A stretch of DNA of 34,689 bases, from contig JBOZIK010000001.1 in the NCBI GenBank assembly GCA_051453625.1, positions 288,041,943 through 288,076,631 of the forward strand, given 5' to 3'. Both the position numbers and the translations under genes were made by a program. Position 1 is the first letter of the stretch. Every line of letters begins with the position of its first letter. The notes under the pieces were generated by a model that ran no database searches, was not told where the DNA came from, and was given only the letters and a program-made list of their open reading frames with translations. This document shows, piece by piece, positions 10,259 to 20,733 of this stretch. Origin of the DNA: Welwitschia mirabilis. Its lineage: Eukaryota > Gnetophyta > Gnetopsida > Welwitschiales.

Positions 10259-12214
10259 TCAAAGATCAGATAGCCTTCTCACAAAACGTCCCTGCATAAG
10301 AGAATTCATGACTTGGCTTTATAGGAATCCCGACATTACTTAAGAACACGAAAAACTGCAGACTACAACGCAGAGAAAAACGAAAGGAGGAAAGGACGAA
10401 AATACCTTCATTCTTGGCCTTCTTTCTGCGTTAAGCTTTCTCACTTCGTATCTTATTTTTTTGGAAAATAAGCGCGTTCTTCGCTTCTCCTTGTAACGAA
10501 GAACGCTAGCTTCTCTTATTCCCGAACCGCATAGCATTCCATCCTCGCCAACGGATGACCTATCTTCCGTTTGTCCGTACATTCCGTTTTCCTCAATACC
10601 GCTTTTCCAGAAGCTCTTGTCTGGAATCCAGTCATACCAGAGATTTGCTCCCTGCGAATGTAACTTATCATATCAATCCTTCTATAGAGAAATCTAGTGA
10701 CATTGAGCTGTAAAAGCTGATACCAATGCTTGAGATTTTTTTAACTAAAAGTATAGTAAGATATCCTTCATGCTTAGGCTCGTAAAAAGCTTTGAAAAAT
10801 CGCGGAATGAATGAGCCAAATCATTATGTTCTGAAATACAGACAAGCGAAACTAGTTTTAAAATATTTTAATAAGTCTGTTGAAAGTGTCTTTTGTTCCG
10901 TTTTCTTGGGAAAGAAAACTGTTCCTAAATTTGTTCTCCCAGGAAAGCTGGAAAAAATCTAGATCTGATTTGCGACTCAATCGTATCACTCTCCTTTGAC
11001 AGTTTCTACTGAAAACAAAGCATAAAACAGACATACCAACGAAAAACTAACTAGTAAGTTCAAATCCATTGAAACAGCGTCCAAGAATATCTGAGGAAGA
11101 ATAAGAAAATATCATTTACCATGGATCCACACGAAGAATCCACAAATCCCATAGGTGGATTTTGGACATCATCAGTGTAAAGCGGACCTCGATCTGACCA
11201 GGCATTAAGCACATCCTCATAATTCAACTTCAGTTTCAGTCTCTGCGAAGCAGCATCTGCCTTCAACCAATCCAAAGAACAAAAGGACATACAATTTTTC
11301 TCTTTCTCAGCCATTATTTTATCTGAAAACCTCAATTTCTGAAAGGGGTAATCAAGAACAGGCCCACTGAAGCAATCAGAAGTTCTTCTGAGAGACCTTA
11401 TAGCAGAGCACTGAAGTCTCTGTTCTTCTCCATGTTCAGCTGCTCCACCGCAAATCCTCCAACCCCCCTTGACCTCCATAGAAAAATCCGGATCAGCGCT
11501 ACTATCTCCCATGATGCTGCTCATTATACTTCCATCGATCTCTCCATCCTTGGAATCCAGCAAGCAGTACTCATACTCAATACTCGAGGAATCGTCCCAG
11601 GAAGGCGAGGCACAAGGACTAGGGCTCGGAACCTCCACTTGAGACTTAGATTCTGAAGAAGCTGGAGAGTCCTTAGCCATGGATAAATTAGGTACCTGAT
11701 TATTGGAGTCCCCACTTTCAAACTCCACCGGTCCGCCTCCTCCTTGATTATACAAAAGCTCGATTTCCTCGATTCCCCTGGCTCGCCTTATCAATGTAGG
11801 AACCTCCTGCAACAGTTCTGCATCATCAAGAGACTCCCCAGTCTTATGTCTGTGACCAAACTTTTCGACATTCTTTTTCTGGTGGGGAGCGGAAAAGACC
11901 TTGGGGTAAATAGCAGATAGTGCAGCAGCGGCCTCATTGTAGATTTCCTGGGGCCGTCTTCTTCTGGTTCTGGGCTTCTTCGTCAAGACCAGATGCGAAC
12001 TGGTGCTTTCAGAGCCACCGGAAGAAATACTGGATTTGGTATCGGACAGAAGAGACGAGGAACAAGAAGCACCTGTAGCAGCAGTTACAGTGGTTGTAGT
12101 GGCTTGTGAGGAGGCCACCAAGAACTTCTTAGCACAGCTTGAGGAGCTGTTACCAAGGCGCGTTTTCTGTGGGTCGAGCCTGTAGCCTCTGCTTGCGTTT
12201 AGACAGGACATCAT
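10259..12214 (-). CDS. CIA2: CIA2/CIL-like CCT-domain nuclear regulator, 3 exons, 457 aa
   Basis: Seen: three exons on the minus strand, join(12214..11120, 10651..10406, 10291..10259), with consensus GT-AG introns of 468 and 114 nt, both phase 0, ending in TGA. The product is 457 residues; Arabidopsis CIA2 is about 435. Residues 31-75 are rich in Ser and Thr. A basic patch ([10 protein letters not shown], 79-88) that could be a nuclear localisation signal runs into the family motif [13 protein letters not shown] (92-104). An acidic block with SIMSSIMG lies at 229-236, the family motif [18 protein letters not shown] at 329-346, and a full 43-residue CCT domain at 411-453 ([20 protein letters not shown] onward to GRFVRR). 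Known: CIA2, CIL and barley ALBOSTRIANS-type proteins act in chloroplast biogenesis; Arabidopsis CIA2 up-regulates Toc translocon and plastid ribosomal protein genes. Inferred: this is an intact nuclear regulator with the same role. The start is the first ATG of exon 1; the adjacent second Met codon could also serve. CIA2 and CIL cannot be told apart here. Confidence 0.93.
10292..10405 (-). other. Intron 2 of the CIA2-like gene, inside the CCT domain
   Basis: The donor reads ATGAAG|GTATTT at 10406/10405 and the acceptor ATGCAG|GGACGT at 10292/10291, phase 0. It splits the CCT domain between RRPRMK and GRFVRR. The last coding exon is only 33 nt, including the stop codon. The frame and the match of GRFVRR to the CCT C-terminus support this join strongly. 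Confidence 0.88.
10652..11119 (-). other. Intron 1 of the CIA2-like gene
   Basis: The donor reads ATG|GTAAAT at 11120/11119 and the acceptor CGCAG|GGAGC at 10652/10651. Removing it joins residue 365 (Met) to residue 366 (Gly) in phase 0. Reading on past the donor adds a short unrelated hydrophobic tail before a stop, so retention would remove the CCT domain. Confidence 0.88.
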
Positions 12215-12440
12215 CTCACTCCACTCGAGTCCACTCCACCAAGCCAGAAATCAGAACCCTAACCAGGAAAAGCTCAACGCTGGTTGGCTGAATTCAACAA
12301 GCACAAATCCGCAAGCAATAAGTAATCTCTCTTCTGTCAGCAAAATTAGAAAGAGAAACAAAAACCACCTAAGGTACGGCCGTCTTCTCTGAGAACCTTT
12401 ACAGGGTTGTACCCTTGGGCATTTTTTTTTTCTTGAATCT
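12215..12440 (-). other. Probable 5' UTR of the CIA2-like gene
   Basis: This is the stretch between the candidate transcription start and the start codon. It has the same relatively GC-rich composition as the exons. No splice site is needed to reach exon 1. The upstream boundary depends on the TATA call and is approximate. Confidence 0.4.
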
Positions 12441-12460
12441 GCAGTGATTGCACAATCACC

Positions 12461-12471
12461 TTTATTATAAA
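12461..12471 (-). promoter_or_regulatory. Candidate TATA box of the CIA2-like gene
   Basis: On the gene strand the sequence reads TTTATAATAAA, about 250 nt upstream of the start codon. Transcription starting about 30 nt downstream would give a 5' UTR of roughly 220 nt. It is a good positional match but is not experimentally supported. Confidence 0.4.
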
Positions 12472-12734
12472 CCAAAGCTCAGAAACCGCCCAGAAAGGGT
12501 CCTTGGTTCTTGCTGGCTTTTTACGGCTGGGGGGAGGGGGGATATTATCTCCGGAATATGGGTAATGGGCAGCGTGTATGTAAGAGTGTCCAGTTGAATT
12601 GTGTGATTAGGCTTTAAACTCAGTACAGAACAAGACACAAAGTTGATTGGTTTCTGATAATGGAGATGAAAGAAAGGACACAGACAGACACAAGAAGATT
12701 TGAGAATTGGACCTTAGATTTTTGGCAATCAATT

Positions 12735-12762
12735 ATATCTTCTCTCTCTCTTTTTCTGTATG
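12735..12762 (-). promoter_or_regulatory. GA-rich tract in the proximal promoter
   Basis: The plus strand carries an uninterrupted CT run (TCTTCTCTCTCTCTTT), so the gene strand carries GAGA repeats about 530 nt upstream of the start codon. GAGA-type tracts are bound by plant BPC proteins. The functional role is inferred from position only. Confidence 0.3.
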
Positions 12763-13232
12763 TTGAGGGATGAGGACAATGGAGGTTGCTAGCCCAAAGC
12801 ATTTCTACGTCTGCAATGACTCTGCTAACTGACAAAACTTTGCATTGTCCACATTCTCTCTCCCCAAACCGGCTAGACACTACACAGTCTCACTTACTCG
12901 CTCTTTCTCCTTCCCCAACAATTGCTCTATTCATTTCATTTCATCTTACCGCCTTTTCTCTGCTAGCTTTTGAGGGCACTTTACTGTCACGTTGTTGTTA
13001 TCTGGGAACTTGTATAGCCGTAGAGTGGGCAGCATCTCATCTTGAAGGGAGAAACATAAAAGTGATGGAAGAGGACAAAGGTTGAGGGAGGTTTACAGAA
13101 GGAAGGCAGAGGAGCCACAGTGAAGCAGGGATAAGGCAAAGGCAGAAGACAAGAAGACAATGATAGATAATGGCCAATCATAAACCCTTGTAATCCTCTC
13201 CGTTCATCCATTATTTATTGCATTTGTGGTGG

Positions 13233-13248
13233 TTACGTGAAACACGTT
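13233..13248. promoter_or_regulatory. Paired ACGT-core elements in the distal promoter
   Basis: TTACGTG and CACGTT lie 9 bp apart centre to centre, about 1.0 kb upstream of the start codon. ACGT cores are bound by plant bZIP factors such as HY5 or ABF proteins, and close pairs are common in light- or ABA-responsive promoters. Light control would suit a chloroplast-biogenesis regulator, but this is inference. Confidence 0.3.
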
Positions 13249-13498
13249 CATCCTTACATGTCTCATAATTGTGTGACTTTTGACTTTTTCAGATTTCACA
13301 CTTTCTTATCTCATCCTTTCTAAAGCGTAATCTCTTTCTTTGGGGGACCAGAAATGTCATCACAAGCCTTTTGGAAACTTAACTTCCATATAGCTTTTGC
13401 TTTGTGCACAGGTTGGTTTAATTTAAAAATAGCTTCATATTGTAAAGGATGTGTATAGTCTAACATAAAAAGTCTTAAAAACTATTAATGTATTTATG

Positions 13499-13680
13499 GA
13501 GTGGTAGTTTAGTTATTGGGACACTCTTATGGGTTTAACTTTTAAATGCCTTATTTGGCACACTATAAGACCATGGTTGTAATTATATTATTTGTTTGAG
13601 TAATTATAGTGCCTATATTTCCAAAGCAGGTATGACCTCTAATAGTTTTGAGTTCAACATCCCCTAGGAAGTACCACTTT
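13499..13680 (+). mobile_element. Possible SINE or small inverted-repeat element
   Basis: The left edge AGTGGTA and right edge TACCACT are inverted copies about 180 bp apart. Inside the left end, TAGTTTAGTTATTGGGAC resembles a pol III A box and TGGGTTTAACTTT a decayed B box at short spacing. Either a SINE or a small MITE would fit. The evidence is weak. Confidence 0.25.
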
Positions 13681-14690
13681 AAGACAGAAATGTAAGAAGG
13701 AAAAGGAAAAGCATGTAAATAGTGGTCTAAAATTTATGTGATCAATTTCTTATTAACATTTATGTACATGTGCAGGGGAAAAAAAGTATATTTTAAAACT
13801 TAATATTTCACTACATGTCTAAGGAACATTTAATTATAAAATTAATTATGTAAATAATAGTAGTCTAATTAGATATATAGATTTGGATGGTGTGGTAATG
13901 AAAACACAAATGCGTCTCCACAAAATGCATCACACAATTTAAGAAATGCATAATACCTTAGTCAACTCATACACAAAAACTTATCAGTATCTTTCAACAT
14001 AATTTTTTTTTTCATTATTCTCAATAGAAGTAAAACTTGTATTATTTGCAATTGGCTTGTGAATTTTAATGGTTGCTTTAAATTTGCTTGAGCTCATATA
14101 TTTATCTTACATATTGCAAATTAGACATGAACTATAATGACTTAGAAATATCAAAAGAATAATGTAATATTAAAAGATATATAAAAGTAGAACTTAACAA
14201 ATTATGTTATGATTCAGCATCATTCGTAATATCATTACACAACCTTTATTTTAATATGTTATCGTTGAAGATATTATATACAAATACATTACTAAAGGAA
14301 AAGAATGGAATATGAATAGAGTAGTAATGCCTTATAAGAAGAGTAACATATCACATGATCATTGATTGACTACATTCAATAGGATTTTTGCAAGAATTGA
14401 ACAAAGGAAAAGAAACTACATATAGTATCACACGAAATTTCTAGATTAAATCATTCCATGATAATAGCTCATATGATTTACAAAAAGGTATGCATTTCTT
14501 ATAATCTCATAGGAAATCACATCCAACATTGTAAGTAAGGTTTACATTCCCTTATTCATATTCTTTATAAAAGGTATACATCTAGCTAAGGAACAATAAT
14601 TCTCAACTTTGTGTAACATTCAATACCTCCATTGGTGAGAAGTAAAATTGTTTTCTTTCTTGCTTGTTTTTCAATATAACAATAAAGAGT
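13681..14690. other. AT-rich intergenic DNA
   Basis: Stop-dense in all frames. I see no domain, hairpin or repeat strong enough to call. Confidence 0.4.
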
Positions 14691-14691
14691 A

Positions 14692-15443
14692 TCACTAGTG
14701 GTTTTAAAATAAATATTTTTACCAAATTAACTATCATATAACCTTGCTATAGTGATTAATATAAATTTATCATTTATCTAGTTATTAAGATTATCTTAAG
14801 AATATTTATGGAGCTTACAATAAGTTTCATAATACATAACCACTATAAATTGATTATCCAAGGTTAAACATGATGTTTTTTCCCAATAGTGATTATTCTA
14901 AAAACTATCTTGAAAGATATCTTAGGGAGAGCTATTACATGATGACTCCTAAACAACTATGGTCTGTAAACCTATCTTCAGCAGCTATCTTAGAAAATTT
15001 TGATACATAAACCATCTTTATTTCATGACATTTAAATGATAGTTATACAACAACCACTGTCAATAGCTCTAACACATACAAATGTTCTAGAAGATTGATT
15101 CCCACATCACTGTTGCAATTTATACTTATCATAAATTTAATTTATAAGAAACCATCACGTATAGACCTTACATTTTATAAATCTCTTTCATGACATTGAT
15201 CTACCTAATATCATACTTTTTATTTTAATATAAACGATGATTATCAAAAAATGACCATCTAAAAAATATGGCTAGTTACTTATTTAAAGCTAATAAATGA
15301 TGGCTATTTTCAACCATCATTAATAAAATATTAATGGTACTTATTTATAGCTTATTAATGAAGGTTAATTTTTAACTATTATGTATTATTAATCTTTTAC
15401 AATGGTTTTATTAAAATCATCATAAAAATGTTTACATGAGGTG
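14692..15443. mobile_element. Possible CACTA-like DNA-transposon remnant
   Basis: The stretch starts with CACTAGTGGTTTT and ends ...GAGGTG, so both ends can be read as CAC-type termini. Between them are many short AACCA(T/C) and GGTT motifs in both orientations, including a clean hairpin AATGATGG (15296-15303) / CCATCATT (15314-15321). Dense subterminal repeats of this kind are typical of plant CACTA elements. No transposase is visible and the ends match poorly, so this is a hypothesis. Confidence 0.3.
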
Positions 15444-16600
15444 ATATCACAATTTCTAAAATGATATACAAAAACACAAAAGAAAGAGGGAAAAAATAAA
15501 CTTTACAAGTAGGAAAGAGACATGATAGGCATAATAAACATGATATTCATTTTCTCCCATCTTATAAGCACACAAAGAAGATTACCATTTAGTAAACACT
15601 AAACATTAATTAATATATACAATAGAAGAAAAAAATATTTAGGTAGGTGGGAAACGTGAATTAAATTAAAATTAAAATTAAAAATTCATGATTCTTGATC
15701 AACTAGGTTTTATGTGTTTTAGATTAATGTATAATGTGTTATTTTATTTTAACTATTACGATACCTAAACAAATGTTATAATTTGTAAACTTTAAAGTTA
15801 TGCCCTACTAATCAAGAATCAGGTTACAATCTTAAATGTTTAAAGCTAGGGTGGTCTATTGTGATATAAGCAATCCTAATAGTTGTTGTTGCATAAGAGG
15901 TTGTAAGAGTATTTCATAGCTTGTAAAGAATTAAGTTGTTTAACATGGGTATGATTTAGGTTTGTGTAGAATAATTTGTACAAAAAAGATTAAGAACCTA
16001 ATTCAAGCTAAATTTAAACTAAAATGATGATTTTTCGACTTTTTAAATGTGCCATCATAGTAATAAAATACTGCTACAGTAGTATGTCTAATTTTTTTTT
16101 CCCTTCACAAACATAAATAAATATTTATCTGAAACATCCTTTATGTATTGTATAAAATGCCTTTTGATTTATAACTTAAAAATCTAACATATGTCAAAAT
16201 GCTTTACTGACTTGTAGTGAATGTCAAGTAAGTAGTATAAAAGTATCTGTAAGGCATCCAAGACCTTTAATAAAGTGATAGATGTAGCATGCCTAGGGAA
16301 GACTATTAGTGATTAAAACAAGTATACATAGTGTAAAGGTGGTTTGGGCAAAAAAAGGAAAAAAGTTTGCTTGAGTTAATTTCTCAAAAGAGTTTATAAC
16401 ATAGTTAATAGATCACATTTTTAAGGAGTTGCATATTTAAAAGGAGCTAAGGAGAAAACTATAAGCCCTATTACACCTTCTGGTTATTTATTGATGAAAA
16501 ATCAATTTCTTAGTAAAGTAAACATAATGCCTTGAATATTTTCTAGAGGTCTCAAAGAAGGTCTAATTCTTGAAAACATGAAGTACAAAATCAATCAAGC
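15444..16600. other. AT-rich intergenic DNA
   Basis: No gene recognised. A purine run lies near 16,350-16,368. The right part may already belong to the long terminal repeat of the copia element that follows. Confidence 0.4.
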
Positions 16601-17550
16601 ACGAGACTAGATAATATAAGGGATCAACTAAGGCAAAGAGCTTAATTGAATTCCGTAAGGATGGAAAAAATATTATGGACAATGATTAACCAAAATTGAC
16701 CTAAAGATTAACCACTTGCTACAAAGAAAGTGAACTTCAAATGTAAGCAGTTAACTAGTTGCATTTAGGGGTTAACAACCTATTATAAAGCTAGCTACTA
16801 TTATCATCAAGTATTTGACCACAAGCGATCAACCACTTATGCCCTAGAAACATATTACCTTATCATTTAAAGGTTGACTATATAAAATTAAGGATCAATC
16901 AACTAAGGGATTAACCAATTATTATCAAGGGGTTGACCATGATATAACTAGTTGTCACTATAAGTATACATTGGAATTCAAATTTTACCATTTTTTGGAT
17001 ACATTGACAGGCTAGACAACCACTCTAACGTTTTTAATATTTACATTTCTTGAAAAATTAACCTATAGTAATCATAATTCACTTACTATATAACCAAAAC
17101 ATTATTGTACATGTTAAGAACTTTTTCTTCTCTGATTATTAGACCTAAATTATACCATGACATAATTTCTATCTTCTCTCTCAATTACTATACTTAATCA
17201 CATTCTAAAAGAAATTATAAAGTTTGCTTGGAAATTGAGAATTATTAGAAATCCCATTTTATCTTTGATGGAGGACTATTACAAATCCTTATGGGAGTGA
17301 TTTGTGAAAAGGACTCCTTAGTAAAGGAAAAACAGTCTTGATTTCTAATATTTTATGTGCTCATATTGTGTTCATTATTTTACATATTTTTGTGCTTAAT
17401 TTTAAATGATTAATAATCTAAATTATATAATGTATCTCTTTCTTACTATCATAATGTAAAGTGCATAAGAATTGTTAAATAGTCAAAAGTAAAAATTACA
17501 CTTTGCTATTCTATTCACCCCTCCATTCTAGGATGGCTAGTTCTGAAAAT

Positions 17551-17562
17551 TTGTATTAGAAC
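17551..17562 (+). other. Copia primer-binding site (initiator tRNA-Met)
   Basis: TTGTATTAGAAC matches the usual plant primer site TGGTATCAGAGC at 9 of 12 positions, and the mismatches are G-to-T, C-to-T and G-to-A. It lies directly after an LTR-end-like sequence and before gag, exactly where it should be. Confidence 0.65.
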
Positions 17563-17599
17563 TTTGGTTAAATACTTTTACATAGTTTTTATTGTTTAA

Positions 17600-19470
17600 C
17601 AAGAAATTAGAGATGAAAGGTCAACTAATCAATCATCATTCCTACTTTAGTGGTAACAACTATGTGTTTTAGAAGTCTAGAATGCAAGCTTTTATTGAAG
17701 TCATGAGTTTTGACTACTAGGCCATAGTGGAGGAAGAATTCACTCCACCATTGATAACAAAGATGGTGTGAATGTCATGGTGGTTAAAGAAAAAAACCAA
17801 TGGAAGAATGAAGATAAGAACCGTGCATTGTTGAACAAGAAGGTCATGTATGCAATCTATTATGTGTTAAATCTAAAGAACTATAAAAAGGTTAGAAAAT
17901 TTTCTACTACTAAAAAAATTTGAGATTATTTATTAATAACCTATGAAGAAGTAAACCAGTTAGATTATTGGGGAAGGAGAAAGAGTGAGTAAGTGAATCT
18001 ATGTAGTGTCTAGCCAGTTTAGGGAGAGAGAATGAAATAGGATGAGATCTTCATTAAATTCAAAACTAAACTAATGAATATAATTGATGATTTTCAAGGG
18101 CTTGAATAACCACTTATAACTAGTTAGATTATTTAAAAAATCTTGCAATCACTTCCAAAGACTTATGAGAACAAGGTGAATTCCATTGAAAACATTAAAG
18201 ACATTAAGAAGATTAAGCTAGAAGATATGGTAAGTGATGTTATCACCTTTGAATTGAGGCATCTTCACAAAGGTAATAAGGGCAAAGGTATGGATTTAAT
18301 GTTAATAAAAATCCTCATATGATAAAATCATAAATGATACTTCTAGTTCATAATCTCTTGAATATGATTATGATTTGAATGAAATGTTAGCCTTATTTAC
18401 AAGGAAGTTTAAGAAAACATTGATAGGTAAGAAGTGAAAAAGTAAGAAGGAACAGGGAGAAGCATCTTATAAGTCCAAAGGTAGATCAAATGAGAAAAGA
18501 ACCCAATTCCATGCCTGTAAAGGATTTGAACATATGGATCTTAAATACCTAAACAATAGGAAAAGGATGTCACTAAAGAATACTAAGAAGAAATGCAATG
18601 TGACCACTTGGAATAGCTATGATGACTTTGATAGAAATGAAGGTCATAATGAAAAAAAGGTTATCTTTAATAACTTCTAATTATTGTAATGTTTCTCTTT
18701 TATCTAAAATTAATAATGATTTTGAATTTGATTTAATTACATTCTCATAAAGTAAAATTAGAAAGTACAATAGATCATATAAGTAATAATGTTAGTGATG
18801 ATAAATAGGATTGACTCTCTAATATTAAAGGTGAAAAGTGTACTGAGATGAAAAACATGGATGATGATCAAATAAGGATTATGAACATGATGACTTATTA
18901 ATTAAAGCATTTCATGAGCTATATGATGAAAGTAAAAGGATTTTTAATGAGAACACTTACCTAAAGAAATATGTAGCCAAGATTAAAGAAGGAAAAAAAG
19001 TCATCTTAACTAAATCAAATCATGCAAAGAAATAGATAGAAAATCAAGTCTTATATTATGATAAGAATCTCAAATATCTTCAATTAGTCATCAAAAGAAG
19101 GAAATACAAATGTGAATAATTGTTATTAATGATTAACGAGTTGAATAAAATTATCTTAAAATTCTATTCAAGTAATTCTTCATTAGAAATCATGTTTATC
19201 AAATAAAGAACTCCTAGTAATAAGAGTGGTTCAAGATACATACCACCTCTTTCATTATCTTTTGTTCCTTCTTCTTTAAGTAAATCTTCATCTATCTCTA
19301 ACGGTAAAGGTACCTTCATAAAGAAATCCAATTTAGATGATGTTCAATCCTCATCATATAATATTAAATTTAGTAAAAAGAGTAATAGATATCTAACATG
19401 TCACTTTTGCAATAGATTTAGAACATTAAATAATTTGACATGTTAGAAATATGTTTTCTAAGTTTGATAC
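17600..19470 (+). pseudogene. Copia gag (UBN2-type) with two zinc-finger remnants
   Basis: Domains in order on the plus strand: MQAFIEVMSFDY near 17,680-17,720 (N-terminal gag); IFIKFKTKLMNIIDDFQGLE, then ILQSLPKTYENKV and IKLEDMVSDVITFELRHL near 18,045-18,265 (UBN2 core); a damaged zinc finger HACKGFEHMDLKY near 18,513-18,550; a lysine/leucine-rich coiled-coil stretch near 18,900-19,120; and a second damaged finger CHFCNRF..LNNLTC near 19,400-19,445. The coiled coil and second finger between gag core and protease are typical of SIRE. Numerous stops and frameshifts make it non-coding. Confidence 0.65.
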
Positions 19471-19559
19471 TTTACCTAGATTTAAGTTTATTAAAAGAAA
19501 ACCAAACTTTAATAAAATATGAAGTAATAGTAAATCTTATAAAACTTTATTGATTCATA

Positions 19560-19855
19560 TAACTTTATTTGCTACCAATGAAGTCCACTAATATTTCGAT
19601 AGTGGATGTTCAAGGCATATGACAATGAATATTACCAAATTCACAAACATGAAGAAATGTGATGGAAGTGTTGTCATTTTGAAGATAAGGTAATAGTGGA
19701 AGGCATTATAACCATTAGATGACAATATTTTCCTATCATCCATAATGTGCTATATGTAAATGGGCCAAAGCACAACTTTCTTTGCATTAATCACATATGT
19801 AATAGAGGTGAACTAGTGAATAATTTTAGTATGAATCATAATAAATTCATTTCTA
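19560..19855 (+). pseudogene. Copia aspartic protease remnant
   Basis: The active-site sequence YFDSGCSRHMT is intact at 19592-19624, with the catalytic DSG at 19598-19606. It is followed by KVIVEGI and IIHNVLYVNGPKHNF, the standard continuation of copia protease into the pre-integrase region. The stretch stops being recognisable as protease at about 19,855, where the deletion junction lies. Confidence 0.7.
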
Positions 19856-19857
19856 TA

Positions 19858-20540
19858 CTAATAGGGTCAATGAAAAAAATTGATGCTAATAAGAAGGAAA
19901 AGAATGTGAATAGAAAGTTATACTAGAGAATGATTGAAGGCCTTATCTATCTCTTTATAACTAGGTCTTACATTACTTTTTCTATTGGACTATGGGTCAG
20001 GTAAAAATTATAAAAAAAAATCTCACTTAAAAGCTATTAATAAAAATTTGTGCTATGTAAATTCTACTTTAGATTATTAAATATGATTTTCTAAAGATTC
20101 TAGATTACATATATTTGATTTTTGTGATGCTCATTGACATAGTTCTAGGCATGTTAGAAAGAGTGCTAGTAGGTACTATTATTCTTAGGATTAAATCTTG
20201 TAAGTTAGACTAGTAAAAAGCAAGCCTTTGTATTCATGTCTACTCTTGGAAGTTGGTAGTTAATCTAATCTTGTAAGCTGGTAGTTATGTTACTCAAGTT
20301 ATTTAGATTTATTGTGTGTTAAAAGATTTAGATATTCGTAAGTTTAATATTCTTATCTTTTATGATAACACTAGTAAAATAAATATCTCTAAGAATCTTA
20401 TGCTTTACTCTTAAACCAAATATATTAACATTTAATATTATTTAATTAGAAATCATGTAGAAAGAAAGAACATTGATCTAGAGTATGCGACAATGGAATA
20501 AAAGCTTATAGATTATTGGGTATATATCCTAGGATAGATT
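19858..20540 (+). pseudogene. Copia RT C-terminus and RNase H remnant
   Basis: IGSMKKIDANKKEKNVNRKL followed by MIEGLIYLFITRS corresponds to the end of copia reverse transcriptase (the ..YRSMIGSLLYLTATRPD region). RNase H follows: FDFCDAH near 20,113, LVKSK near 20,210, ILIFYDNTSKINISKNL near 20,345-20,400, and YLIRNHVERKNIDLEY near 20,440-20,487. Only the last quarter of pol is present, directly after protease. Confidence 0.65.
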
Positions 20541-20656
20541 TATGTCATTAAGAAAATATCTTCATCTTGAGCCCTACCATTGATCTCTTTTCTAGTCTAT
20601 CCAATTTTCATGATTTTAACACTTATGCCTCTTCATATATCTGAAGATTGGTAACC

Positions 20657-20658
<2 letters not shown>

Positions 20659-20733
<75 letters not shown>

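Larger units (their letters stand above)
12476..13260 (-). promoter_or_regulatory. Upstream region of the CIA2-like gene
   Basis: This stretch sits upstream of the gene and keeps the higher GC of the gene island; beyond about 13,260 the sequence returns to AT-rich repeat DNA. It contains the TATA candidate at its inner edge, a G-rich run at 12,527-12,541, the GAGA tract and the ACGT pair. Open frames here on either strand show no recognisable protein, so I treat it as promoter. Confidence 0.45.
16600..20540 (+). mobile_element. Decayed SIRE-like Ty1/copia retrotransposon, internally deleted
   Basis: Seen in order: an LTR-like stretch with several GGTTAACC- and GTTGACC-type motifs (16,680-16,960) and the typical SIRE 5' LTR end CTATTCACCCCTCCATTCTAG (about 17,512-17,532); a tRNA-Met primer site TTGTATTAGAAC at 17551-17562; gag; protease; then the end of reverse transcriptase and RNase H. 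Integrase and most of reverse transcriptase are missing. The left LTR edge is not defined, and I could not align a 3' LTR convincingly to the 5' one; GTTAACC-type motifs recur at 21,150-21,440 and may mark it. The element is dead: stops and frameshifts are frequent. Confidence 0.75.

Noticed and set aside
11432-12185. Antisense and alternative-frame open stretches within exon 1 of the CIA2-like gene
   Set aside because: Shadows of a real coding exon; no domain, and the exon frame itself matches the CIA2 family.
12251-12475. 74-codon open stretch in the 5' UTR on the gene strand
   Set aside because: It begins at TTG rather than ATG, overlaps the TATA candidate and shows no recognisable protein.
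12620-13211. Open stretches of 74-99 codons on both strands of the promoter region
   Set aside because: Low-complexity, Ser/Leu/Cys-rich translations with no family resemblance; several overlap each other, as expected by chance in GC-richer DNA.
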